Assembly (NCBI GenBank): GCA_044351265.1
Contig: JBILGC010000003.1
Location: forward strand, 39,745 to 103,744
DNA from: JAJTFA01 sp044351265
Lineage (GTDB): Bacteria > Bacteroidota > Bacteroidia > UKL13-3
Reading direction: 5' to 3'
Length of the DNA stretch: 64,000 nucleotides
This document shows positions 44,866 through 52,244 of the stretch, in pieces (positions within the stretch are counted from its first letter, which is position 1; each line of letters starts with the position of its first letter). The notes below the pieces were generated by a model that did no database searches, was not told the origin of the DNA, and saw only the letters and a list, made by a program, of their open reading frames with translations. The position numbers and the translations under genes are program-made.

Positions 44866-46083
44866 TTATTCTTGATTAATTGCTTTAATACCCGGAAGCT
44901 CCTTGCCTTCAAAATATTCAAGCAATGCTCCTCCTCCGGTAGAAACATAACTTACCTTTTTTTCAAAACCGAATTTAGCCACAGCTGCTGCACTATCTCC
45001 ACCGCCAATAAGAGAGAAAGCTCCTTTTTCTGTAGCCTCTGCCACGGCAATAGCTGCCGCTTTGGTACCTGCCTCATAATGGCTCATCTCAAACACACCC
45101 ATCGGACCATTCCATAAAATGGTTTTTGAATTTTTTATTACTTCATCATTTGCTGCAATGGCTTTAGGGCCAATATCTAATCCCATCCAACCCTTTTCAA
45201 TCATCTTATTATCGCACACCTTATGATTGGCTTCATTGGAAAAAGCGTCAGCCACTACTGAGTCCTCTGGCAACAAAAGTTTCACACCTTTTGCTTCGGC
45301 TTTTTTCATTAATTCAATACACAAATCCAAACGGTCGTCTTCGCACAGTGAAGAGCCAATTTCATAACCCATTGCTTTTAAAAAGGTATAGGCCATACCT
45401 CCTCCAATTATGAGGTTATCTACGCGCTCAAGCAAGTTTTCCAGTATCAAGAGTTTATCAGAAACCTTTGCACCACCTGTAATGGCTGTAAACGGACGCG
45501 CAGCATTTTTCATCACCTTTTCTGCATTCTCAATTTCTCTGGCCATTACATAACCAAAGCATTTTGCCTTAGGAAAAAATTGCGCTATTACAGCAGTAGA
45601 TGCATGAGCGCGGTGAGCTGTACCAAATGCATCGTTTACATACACATCGCCATACGCTGCCAATTTTTGGGCAAAAGCAATATCACCTTTTTCTTCTTCT
45701 TTATAGAAACGCAGATTCTCCAATAATAAAACCTCGCCCGGTTTAAGCTTTACAGCCATTTGAGCTGCATCTGCACCTACGCAATCACTTGCAAATTTCA
45801 CCTCTACTCCCAATAGCTCAGATGTATGTTTAACCGTATGCTTTAATGTATGCTTGTCATAATCCACAGTGCCATCTTCTTTTAATTTCTTTAACGGACG
45901 ACCCAAATGAGACATGAGAATGCAGGAACCGCCATCGGCTAAAATCTTCTTAAGTGTTGGTATAGTAGCTCTTATACGTGAATCATCTGTAATTTCGAAA
46001 GTCTTTTTATCCAGCGGAACATTAAAATCCACACGAATCAGGGCTTTTTTGTCTGCAAATGAAATATGGTCAACAGTTTGCAT
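44866..46083 (-). CDS. pgk: Phosphoglycerate kinase
   Basis: 405 residues, full length. RVDFNVPLDK (substrate-binding start), SHLGRPLKK, LLENLRFYKEEEKGD, NDAFGTAHRAHAST, GGAKVSDKLLILENLL, and the C-terminal ILWNGPMGVFE and GGGDSAAAVAKFG with the nucleotide-binding glycine-rich loop. It interconverts 1,3-bisphosphoglycerate and 3-phosphoglycerate with ADP/ATP in glycolysis. Cytosolic. A canonical -7 box lies 28 bases upstream, and vanZ and an esterase follow on the same strand. Confidence 0.98.
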   Translation of the reverse strand: MQTVDHISFADKKALIRVDFNVPLDKKTFEITDDSRIRATIPTLKKILADGGSCILMSHLGRPLKKLKEDGTVDYDKHTLKHTVKHTSELLGVEVKFASDCVGADAAQMAVKLKPGEVLLLENLRFYKEEEKGDIAFAQKLAAYGDVYVNDAFGTAHRAHASTAVIAQFFPKAKCFGYVMAREIENAEKVMKNAARPFTAITGGAKVSDKLLILENLLERVDNLIIGGGMAYTFLKAMGYEIGSSLCEDDRLDLCIELMKKAEAKGVKLLLPEDSVVADAFSNEANHKVCDNKMIEKGWMGLDIGPKAIAANDEVIKNSKTILWNGPMGVFEMSHYEAGTKAAAIAVAEATEKGAFSLIGGGDSAAAVAKFGFEKKVSYVSTGGGALLEYFEGKELPGIKAINQE

Positions 46084-46111
46084 GGTTAAATTTATTAATG
46101 TAAAAGTGAGG

Positions 46112-46119
46112 CAAAAATA
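46112..46119 (-). promoter_or_regulatory. -7 element (TATTTTTG, minus strand) of pgk
   Basis: A perfect TAnnTTTG on the minus strand, 28 bases before the pgk ATG, giving a short leader. It is a normally spaced example against which the leaderless-looking cases in this window can be compared. Confidence 0.6.
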
Positions 46120-46148
46120 CTTTTTTTGAGGAGATTTAATATTCGCTT

Positions 46149-46601
46149 ATGAATATGATAAAGAACATAACAATATGGTTATGCTGCCTTGCAGGCTTAG
46201 GTCTGGTTTCATGCAGCAATGAACAGGAGAAAATGCTTTGTAAAGCTTGGCAGGTAAGTGATGTTGTTTTCGTAAATGAATCGCAATCATTGGTGCAAAG
46301 TGATACCCTTCAGGGCAATATGCAAGAGGTTACCAAAACTTTAATAACCGATGTGCTTAAAAAAAATATTCATGTGTTTAACGATGATGGCACTTACCTA
46401 ACAGGAAATGCAGTAGCCAAGACCGAAGGCAAGTGGGAACTAGAAGGGAAATCCATTCGATTCATCACAGAAAAAGAGGGTAAAAAAACAGATAAAATTA
46501 TACCCATTGAGAAACTGCTAAAAGATACGTTGATTCTGCTTATGAAAAATGATCAGTCGAGCATGCAAATGAAACTCATATTGACACCACTGCAACAATA
46601 A
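46149..46601 (+). CDS. Lipocalin-like lipoprotein
   Basis: 150 residues. Signal helix and lipobox LVSCS (Cys22) start it; a beta-rich domain follows with KAWQVSDVVF, HVFNDDGTYLTGNAVAKTEGKWEL (a G-x-W strand pair typical of Bacteroidota lipocalin-like domains) and KLILTPLQQ. It could bind a small hydrophobic ligand, but no function is known. It is followed two bases later by a Rieske gene, presumably in the same transcript. Confidence 0.75.
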   Translation: MNMIKNITIWLCCLAGLGLVSCSNEQEKMLCKAWQVSDVVFVNESQSLVQSDTLQGNMQEVTKTLITDVLKKNIHVFNDDGTYLTGNAVAKTEGKWELEGKSIRFITEKEGKKTDKIIPIEKLLKDTLILLMKNDQSSMQMKLILTPLQQ

Positions 46602-46603
46602 CG

Positions 46604-46960
46604 ATGAGTAAGAGAATAGTTTGGTATAAAGTTTATGATTTTAGCCTACATGGTGCAGAACCGCAGCAGCTTAATTCTGCACGCACCATTGATATTGAAG
46701 GCAAGCGCTTATGCCTGGCAAGAACAGTAGAAGGGTATTTTGCAATTGATGATAAGTGCCCACATGCAGGTGCACGTTTTGGGATGGGTGGCTGGTGTGA
46801 CAATGGACTAGTGGTGTGTCCGGTGCATCGCTACAAATATGAGGCAAAAACAGGCAAAGGACTGCAAGGTGATTTTGTAGAAACCTATCCTACTGAGCTA
46901 AGAGCAGACGGTGTATACGTTGGGTTAAAGTCTGATAAGCCACGTTGGTGGCCATTTTAG
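46604..46960 (+). CDS. Rieske 2Fe-2S ferredoxin-like protein
   Basis: 118 residues. The Rieske ligands are Cys52-x-His54 (KCPHAG) and Cys72-x-x-His75 (VCPVHRY), 20 residues apart, holding a [2Fe-2S] cluster. Small stand-alone Rieske proteins of this type donate electrons to oxygenases or act as nitrite-reductase small-subunit-like electron carriers. The C-terminal tail PRWWPF is conserved-looking. No partner oxygenase is in the window. Cytosolic. Confidence 0.92.
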   Translation: MSKRIVWYKVYDFSLHGAEPQQLNSARTIDIEGKRLCLARTVEGYFAIDDKCPHAGARFGMGGWCDNGLVVCPVHRYKYEAKTGKGLQGDFVETYPTELRADGVYVGLKSDKPRWWPF

Positions 46961-46961
46961 T

Positions 46962-47657
46962 TTAATCAACAAATTTATATCCAACTCCGCGCTGCGATAA
47001 GATGTATCGGGGATTTTTAGGATCATCCTCAAAATATTTTCTAAGTGCGAGAATAAAATTATCAATGGTTCGAGTGTTAGGGATAACATTATAATCCCAG
47101 ACTACTTTTAATATATGCTCCCTGCTCACCACCTGATTCTTATTTTCAATTAGCAGTTTCATCAGTAAGATTTCTTTCTTGGTTAAATCCACCTTTCCTT
47201 GCACGCCAAAGGCTTCGTAACTTTCAAAGTTTATTTTGTTATTGCCAAATGTGTAGACTGCGTGCGCTTTCCCCGACTCAACATTTCTAAATTTTTTACT
47301 TTTCTCTAATAATTTACTTACCCGCAATAACAACTCTTCCAGCTCGAAAGGCTTGGTAAGATAGTCATCAGCACCCTTACGTAAACCTTGAATGCGATCT
47401 GCACTTGTGTTTTTTGCTGAAAGAAAAAGCACCGGAACATCTGCATCATGCAAACGAATATGCTCGCATACCATAAGTCCATTCATTTCAGGCAACATGA
47501 TATCAAGAATAACCAAATCAAATTTCTGTTCTCTGAATGTCTTAACTGCAGTGATGCCATCAGTAGCTAAAACAACTGTATATCCTTCTAGTTCGAGATT
47601 GAGTTTTAAGGCGTGGTAGAGATGCTCTTCATCTTCTACTAATAAAATTCTAATCAT
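46962..47657 (-). CDS. OmpR/PhoB-type response regulator
   Basis: 231 residues. Receiver domain with Glu8/Asp9, phospho-acceptor Asp52 (LVILDIMLPEMNG), Lys102-region KPFELEELLLR. The C-terminal winged helix contains LTKKEILLMKLLIENKNQVVSREHILKVVW and the DNA-contacting NTRTIDNFILALRKYF, ending in the hairpin RGVGYKFVD. It pairs with the kinase two bases upstream. Similar pairs in Bacteroidota act in envelope stress and redox responses, but targets here are unknown. Confidence 0.94.
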   Translation of the reverse strand: MIRILLVEDEEHLYHALKLNLELEGYTVVLATDGITAVKTFREQKFDLVILDIMLPEMNGLMVCEHIRLHDADVPVLFLSAKNTSADRIQGLRKGADDYLTKPFELEELLLRVSKLLEKSKKFRNVESGKAHAVYTFGNNKINFESYEAFGVQGKVDLTKKEILLMKLLIENKNQVVSREHILKVVWDYNVIPNTRTIDNFILALRKYFEDDPKNPRYILSQRGVGYKFVD

Positions 47658-47659
47658 GA

Positions 47660-48766
47660 TTAAATAATGAATGAAAGTTCGAAGGTAGTCCCTTTGGGGT
47701 GGTTATCTTTCACCGTTATTTCACCTTTCATGAGGTTTAACAGATTTTTTACAATAAAGAGACCAAGCCCCGTACCCTTTGTTTTTCTGACACTCTCATC
47801 ACCTACCCTAAAAAACTTTCCAAAGAGCTTCTTCTTATCCGTTTCACTTATGCCATTGCCCTCATCTGTTACACTTAGAAGCACCCTATCCTTTTGGCTA
47901 TTTATGCGCAGATCAATGATTATTCTCCCATCGGCAGGGCCATATTTTTCAGCATTGCTTAGCAGATTAACCACCACAGTTTCTAATGCCAGCTGATCAG
48001 TTAGCATATAAATTTCATCCTGAATATTGCAAATGAGCCTTGGTTTTAAATTTCTGGGTAAAGCATACTTCTCAATACAATTGGTTATTGTCTCGCTGAT
48101 GTTGAGATTGGTATTATTCAGGATGTATCTCTTGCTATCCAGTTGCGTAGCGATGAGTATATTCTCAACCAAATCTTTCAATCTATTTGCATCGCTTATA
48201 GAGTTGGTGATAATAACCTGTGATTGTTCCTTACTTAATTCACGCTTCATTAAAGTTTCAAGATAAAGTTTTATAGAAGCCAGCGGTGTTTTCAATTCAT
48301 GTGTAACGGAGAGTAAAAAATTATTCTGTGTCCGGTTAAACTGCAACCTAGAAAGCAGTGAGCGGTATATCCAAATGATTCCCCAGAATAATATAAACAC
48401 CATCACCACACCCTCCATCAGGTACATATTTATTTTACGGCTAAATTTTTTCTCTATGGCCGTGTATGAATCCTGCTTGGGCCTTATCATAAAGTTTTCA
48501 AGCGGGTTCAGATTTTCATCAAAAATAATCTCCAGTTCAGGCCAATTGGCGCAAAAGAACTTCTTTAGGTCAGATGTATCTTTAATCATTTCCTGTGCAA
48601 CAGCTCCGTTACACTCAAGTGTTGCTTTATAGCATAGTAATTCCAACCGCTCCTTATGCATTTCAGATAGGTTATTTGCCGAATCGATATGAGAGTAGGT
48701 CCACCAGCTGAAAGCGACAACAATGTAAACCGATAAGAAAGTAAAAATGATTCCCGGCTTTTTCAT
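47660..48766 (-). CDS. Transmembrane sensor histidine kinase
   Basis: 368 residues. TM1 ~6-22 and TM2 ~118-135 enclose a ~90-residue periplasmic region with three cysteines (Cys45, Cys52, Cys72), which may sense redox or thiols (inference). HisKA has His156 in LSVTHELKTPLASIKLYLE; HATPase_c contains VVNLLSNAEKYG (N box), DEGNGIS, GLGLFIVKNLL (G2). No HAMP or PAS domain. First gene of the two-component operon. Confidence 0.93.
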   Translation of the reverse strand: MKKPGIIFTFLSVYIVVAFSWWTYSHIDSANNLSEMHKERLELLCYKATLECNGAVAQEMIKDTSDLKKFFCANWPELEIIFDENLNPLENFMIRPKQDSYTAIEKKFSRKINMYLMEGVVMVFILFWGIIWIYRSLLSRLQFNRTQNNFLLSVTHELKTPLASIKLYLETLMKRELSKEQSQVIITNSISDANRLKDLVENILIATQLDSKRYILNNTNLNISETITNCIEKYALPRNLKPRLICNIQDEIYMLTDQLALETVVVNLLSNAEKYGPADGRIIIDLRINSQKDRVLLSVTDEGNGISETDKKKLFGKFFRVGDESVRKTKGTGLGLFIVKNLLNLMKGEITVKDNHPKGTTFELSFII

Positions 48767-48798
48767 AAAATTAATAAGACTAAAGCTTCTTTAATAAT

Positions 48799-49014
48799 TT
48801 ATAAATCCCAACTGGTTTTATTGTTACGTATATATTTTCTTAAGTTGAGCCAAAAAGCTGCAATCAAATAAATAACAATAGGAGAACCCATAGTGATAAA
48901 GGATGTATAAATAAAGTATAATCGAATACGAGAAACAGAAATACCAAATTTTTCTCCAATATAGGTGCACACCCCAAAGGCATGTTTTTCAAAGAAGTAT
49001 TTGATTTTTCCCAT
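48799..49014 (-). CDS. PspC-domain protein
   Basis: 71 residues. The PspC domain (AFGVCTYIGEKFGISVSRIRLYFIYTSFITMGSPIVIYLIAAFWL) fills most of the protein, with one transmembrane helix. PspC senses membrane stress and in Bacteroidota is often a stand-alone 60-80-residue protein. A perfect -7 box lies only 5 bases before the ATG. It is 32 bases upstream of the two-component kinase and may share regulation with it. Confidence 0.88.
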   Translation of the reverse strand: MGKIKYFFEKHAFGVCTYIGEKFGISVSRIRLYFIYTSFITMGSPIVIYLIAAFWLNLRKYIRNNKTSWDL

Positions 49015-49019
49015 CCTAG

Positions 49020-49027
49020 CAAATGTA
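49020..49027 (-). promoter_or_regulatory. -7 element (TACATTTG, minus strand) of pspC
   Basis: A perfect TAnnTTTG on the minus strand, separated from the pspC ATG by the five bases CTAGG. The expected start of transcription would be at or within the start codon, so the message would be leaderless or nearly so. Confidence 0.5.
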
Positions 49028-49053
49028 AGTTATTTTCTTAAAGCGATAAAAAG

Positions 49054-49617
49054 CTACTTAGCCATTGGATAAACATTAGTTACCTTCCATCCTTCATTCA
49101 TATAGTGCTTTACATCTTCAGGAAAGATGAAATTGATTATCGTTCTGGAAGCAATTCCTAAACCAAAGGAGAGAAAGAACGCATTGGTAGAACTGATTTC
49201 TGGTGATTCATATATATCTTCAACCACAAAAAGCAGTCCTATGACTGAACCTATCTGCAATCCTGCTTTGGATAAAATTCTGGCTGGGCTTATGCGCCTG
49301 AATGCCATGATATCTTTAATAGCAATAACTTTATAAGCAGGGCCTCTTTTATGCGCCCTTTTACGCTGACTAATAGTAGCGAAGTTATTTGTTTTGGTAA
49401 AATCATGACCTAGTGTAACGGTGCTATCAGAAATTTCAGTAATTATTTCCTTATAAAATTCCGTCTGTCCATTATAGCCTTTGTATAATACTACTAATTG
49501 CTGGCCGGGTTTAGCCGTTATCACTTCTTTGGTTTGGGCGTTATAAAAATAAAGAGCTGGCTGACTCAGCCCCAACAGAGGCAAAAGAAATAATACTGTT
49601 AAAATAATTCTATTCAT
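49054..49617 (-). CDS. Secreted/membrane protein of unknown function
   Basis: 187 residues. Signal peptide 1-18 (ending LGLSQ), then ALYFYNAQTKEVITAKPGQQLVVLYKGYNGQTEFYKEIITEI, a beta-rich opening, followed by two hydrophobic stretches (IGSVIGLLFVVEDIY and FFLSFGLGIASRTIINFIF) and a soluble end. No family is recognised. It starts 8 bases inside the DUF2851 gene, so the two are translationally coupled. Confidence 0.7.
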   Translation of the reverse strand: MNRIILTVLFLLPLLGLSQPALYFYNAQTKEVITAKPGQQLVVLYKGYNGQTEFYKEIITEISDSTVTLGHDFTKTNNFATISQRKRAHKRGPAYKVIAIKDIMAFRRISPARILSKAGLQIGSVIGLLFVVEDIYESPEISSTNAFFLSFGLGIASRTIINFIFPEDVKHYMNEGWKVTNVYPMAK

Positions 49618-50821
49618 GGAGTAAACTATATTGTCCGAAATTACAATGTAAACAAGCTAATTCGTCACAATAGTACTGTTTTAGTTGCAATAAAGCCTGA
49701 CTTTGCGCTGCATTTTGTGCCTTTATGCCTTTTAATTCCCAAAATTTAGTATTGCTGTTTGGCTCTGCTTTAAGTTGCTCAATAAAAAGCAATGCCCTTT
49801 CACCTAGTTCAGGCTGATTCATTTTTTTTCCATAAAGGAAAAGCGCAGGTATGCTTGCATTGATGAGTATGAGTTGAATAGCCTGATTGCTTAGTTTACC
49901 TTCACCGGACAACGCATACAAAGCTTGCAGCTCGGTAATTGTTTTTGCTTGCAACACCTTTGAGAACAGATGAGACGACTGATGTATAAGTGCAGCAAAC
50001 TGCTTTATACGTATAGTAGGAAAATTAGAAGGCCGGGTTTGTGAAAACTTCCAAACATGCTTAGGCAAGGCCTCGATAGCATACTTCTTTTGCAGGAATA
50101 GAAATTCATTATGCAATTCAGCCTGTTCTTTCTCATTAATAAGGCCTGCAGTGCCCATAAGCATTGCCAATATTTGGGTGGCATTGTTCTTATGTTTTGC
50201 AAGTGCAATAAGCGGAATGCGCTCTGCAAGCCATTCAAAGGGTTGAGCATTGGTTTTCATCCCAAAATAACGTGCAGTAAAAAGATAAAAGCTCTGCTCC
50301 CAATTGTGGTTTGTTCTTATTAATAAATCATTCAGATAATTGCATTTCCTCTCCAAACGCTCAACCAGCAAGCGCTCCAGCCATAATTGAACTTTGCCCA
50401 GTTCCGGAAGTTTAAAAATCGGCTCACAGGCAATGGTATGTTTATTCCTGAGTAGATAGGCATATTTTCTAAGCAATGAAGGAGGCAGAAGATTTTTGAG
50501 TTCTAATGTTGGTATTTCCTGCCCATGTATATTCAAAACAGGTTTGTCGTGATGGTATACCACATGTAAAATTACGTTATCATATGCCCTGTCTAATTGA
50601 TGACGGTGTTGCATCCATTCAGATGAATTGATATGCATCTCCAAATTACCGGCCCATTCCGTCTTACCGATTTTGATGCGAACATTCATAAAATCAGGCC
50701 CTGCATCCTTGTTATATAGCCCATATTTAATAATCTGAATAGGCTCACCCTCTGTAGTGAACAACTTATTACCTGATAAAAGTTTACTTTGCCATATAAA
50801 ATGTAACAATTCTTCCTTCAT
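49610..50821 (-). CDS. DUF2851 family protein
   Basis: 403 residues. The N-terminus (MKEELLHFIWQSKLL...IIKYGLYNKDAGPDFMNVRIKIGKTEWAGNLEMHI) is the DUF2851 fingerprint, with NKDAGPDF and AGNLEMHI as its most conserved blocks and DNVILHVVYHHD after it. The acidic/His-rich N-terminal half resembles a nuclease-like fold, but no activity is established. In Bacteroidota DUF2851 is often followed by PspC, as here two genes downstream. A perfect -7 box lies 7 bases before the ATG. Confidence 0.9.
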   Translation of the reverse strand: MKEELLHFIWQSKLLSGNKLFTTEGEPIQIIKYGLYNKDAGPDFMNVRIKIGKTEWAGNLEMHINSSEWMQHRHQLDRAYDNVILHVVYHHDKPVLNIHGQEIPTLELKNLLPPSLLRKYAYLLRNKHTIACEPIFKLPELGKVQLWLERLLVERLERKCNYLNDLLIRTNHNWEQSFYLFTARYFGMKTNAQPFEWLAERIPLIALAKHKNNATQILAMLMGTAGLINEKEQAELHNEFLFLQKKYAIEALPKHVWKFSQTRPSNFPTIRIKQFAALIHQSSHLFSKVLQAKTITELQALYALSGEGKLSNQAIQLILINASIPALFLYGKKMNQPELGERALLFIEQLKAEPNSNTKFWELKGIKAQNAAQSQALLQLKQYYCDELACLHCNFGQYSLLHE

Positions 50822-50828
50822 AGATTAT

Positions 50829-50836
50829 CAAAAATA
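50829..50836 (-). promoter_or_regulatory. -7 element (TATTTTTG, minus strand) of the DUF2851 gene
   Basis: A perfect TAnnTTTG on the minus strand, seven bases (ATAATCT) before the DUF2851 ATG. The position predicts a leaderless or near-leaderless transcript. Confidence 0.5.
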
Positions 50837-50941
50837 ATAAAACATCAGACGGTTCGGAGGTAATTCGGTAAGGATATTTTACATAAATCAATTCGAATGA
50901 TAATTCTGACAGAAATCATGAAAACCAAAACTGCTTAACTA

Positions 50942-50949
50942 TACTTTTG
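50942..50949 (+). promoter_or_regulatory. -7 element (TACTTTTG) upstream of the hypothetical outer-membrane gene
   Basis: A perfect TAnnTTTG ending one base before an in-frame ATG at 50951. Transcription would begin after that ATG, so translation must start further down (51002, or 50966). Confidence 0.5.
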
Positions 50950-51001
50950 AATGATTGAATTGAATATGACTATTGCCCATTGTTTCATTAACAAAAACAA
51001 G

Positions 51002-52087
51002 ATGCGTCTGGTGTTTGTTGCATTTTTATTTATCGCAACTTCTACCGTTGCTAAATCAAACCCAATTGATACAGTGCGGTTTTCTCTTACTACCATAATG
51101 CTCAATGATGGCTCTTTGATTTATGGCATGCTTGAATATCAGACAACTGATTCTGTAGCTGTTCATGATTTTAACTTAGGCAGAATTGCCATTTCAGCAA
51201 AGGATATTAAAGAATTGGATATTAAACAGCTTGAAGGTAAAGTAGTAATTGAATCTGCAAATGGAAAAATTCTTATAGGAGAACTGATTGGGTTGAATAG
51301 TGGCCTGATATTTCTAAAGTCAAGCTCGGCAGGCAACATATCCTTTCCTGCAAATCTGATTAGCAGAATAACTCCATATGCACTTTTTGCAAGCAGAAAA
51401 GGGAGCATTTGGTTTGCAAACCCCAATGCAACCCGTTACTTTTTTGCCCCTAGTGCAATACCTTTAAAAAAGAAAGAGGGGTATTTTCAAAATGCCTATA
51501 TCATTGGGAACTCTGTTAATATAGGAATAACCGATAACCTTACGATTGGAGGTGGTGTAGTGATACCTTTTCTTTTTTACATCACGCCTAAAATATCGTA
51601 TAAACTAACTGAACGTTTTTATGCCGGTGCAGGGGTTTTATTTACACAATCTTTTATTAGTGATATGGGCCTAAGCGCGGGTATTGCTTATGGCCTGGCC
51701 ACCTATGGCACACCAGAGCACAACATGACCCTTGGAGCAGGTTATGGTTTTGCCAGCTTTGATAATAAATATAGCGCTACACCAGGGCCCATTGCCACAG
51801 TAAATGGTATGACAAGAGTATCAAAGAAAATTTCTTTGGTTACAGAAAACTGGATGATACCACGAGCGGGCTATAATAAAGAGGTATTGATTAAGAGCGA
51901 AACCGGCAGTGAATGGATAGAAACCATGTACGAAAAGAAGAACTTCTACTCTGTTGCATTATCCTTTGGTTTACGTTTCATGCCAAACTACGCAATAAGC
52001 ATTGATTTTTCAGTGGTCAACATTGCGACTGACCCAGACACAAAAAATGTAACCCTTCCTTATCTAGATTTTGTATATAAGTTCTAG
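51002..52087 (+). CDS. Predicted outer-membrane protein of unknown function
   Basis: 361 residues from ATG 51002, chosen because it gives a normal signal peptide (MRLVFVAFLFIATSTVA) and because the -7 box at 50942 would exclude the ATG at 50951. The N-terminal ~110 residues are an LSm/Sm-like or PEGA-like beta region (IMLNDGSLIYGMLEYQTTDSVAVHD, GKILIGELIGLNSG), the rest an 8-12-strand barrel ending LDFVYKF. No family recognised. It converges on the T9SS operon across a gap holding a C9 tract. Confidence 0.7.
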   Translation: MRLVFVAFLFIATSTVAKSNPIDTVRFSLTTIMLNDGSLIYGMLEYQTTDSVAVHDFNLGRIAISAKDIKELDIKQLEGKVVIESANGKILIGELIGLNSGLIFLKSSSAGNISFPANLISRITPYALFASRKGSIWFANPNATRYFFAPSAIPLKKKEGYFQNAYIIGNSVNIGITDNLTIGGGVVIPFLFYITPKISYKLTERFYAGAGVLFTQSFISDMGLSAGIAYGLATYGTPEHNMTLGAGYGFASFDNKYSATPGPIATVNGMTRVSKKISLVTENWMIPRAGYNKEVLIKSETGSEWIETMYEKKNFYSVALSFGLRFMPNYAISIDFSVVNIATDPDTKNVTLPYLDFVYKF

Positions 52088-52168
52088 CTTGACGAAACTT
52101 AACCTACAAAATGATATAAGTGTGCCAAAAACAGAATTCAGTTTGCTGTTTCTTGATTTATATTCAAT

Positions 52169-52177
52169 CCCCCCCCC
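52169..52177 (+). repeat. C9 homopolymer tract between convergent genes
   Basis: Nine consecutive cytosines inside an otherwise AT-rich intergenic stretch. Such tracts are prone to length change by slipped-strand mispairing. Here it lies downstream of two convergent genes rather than in a promoter or coding region, so a phase-variable effect is not evident. Confidence 0.7.
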
Positions 52178-52244
52178 TTCAAACTAACAACAGCTGACTG
52201 AATTAGGAAGGTGTTGTGCATTAAACAACGAAACTTACGAATAC

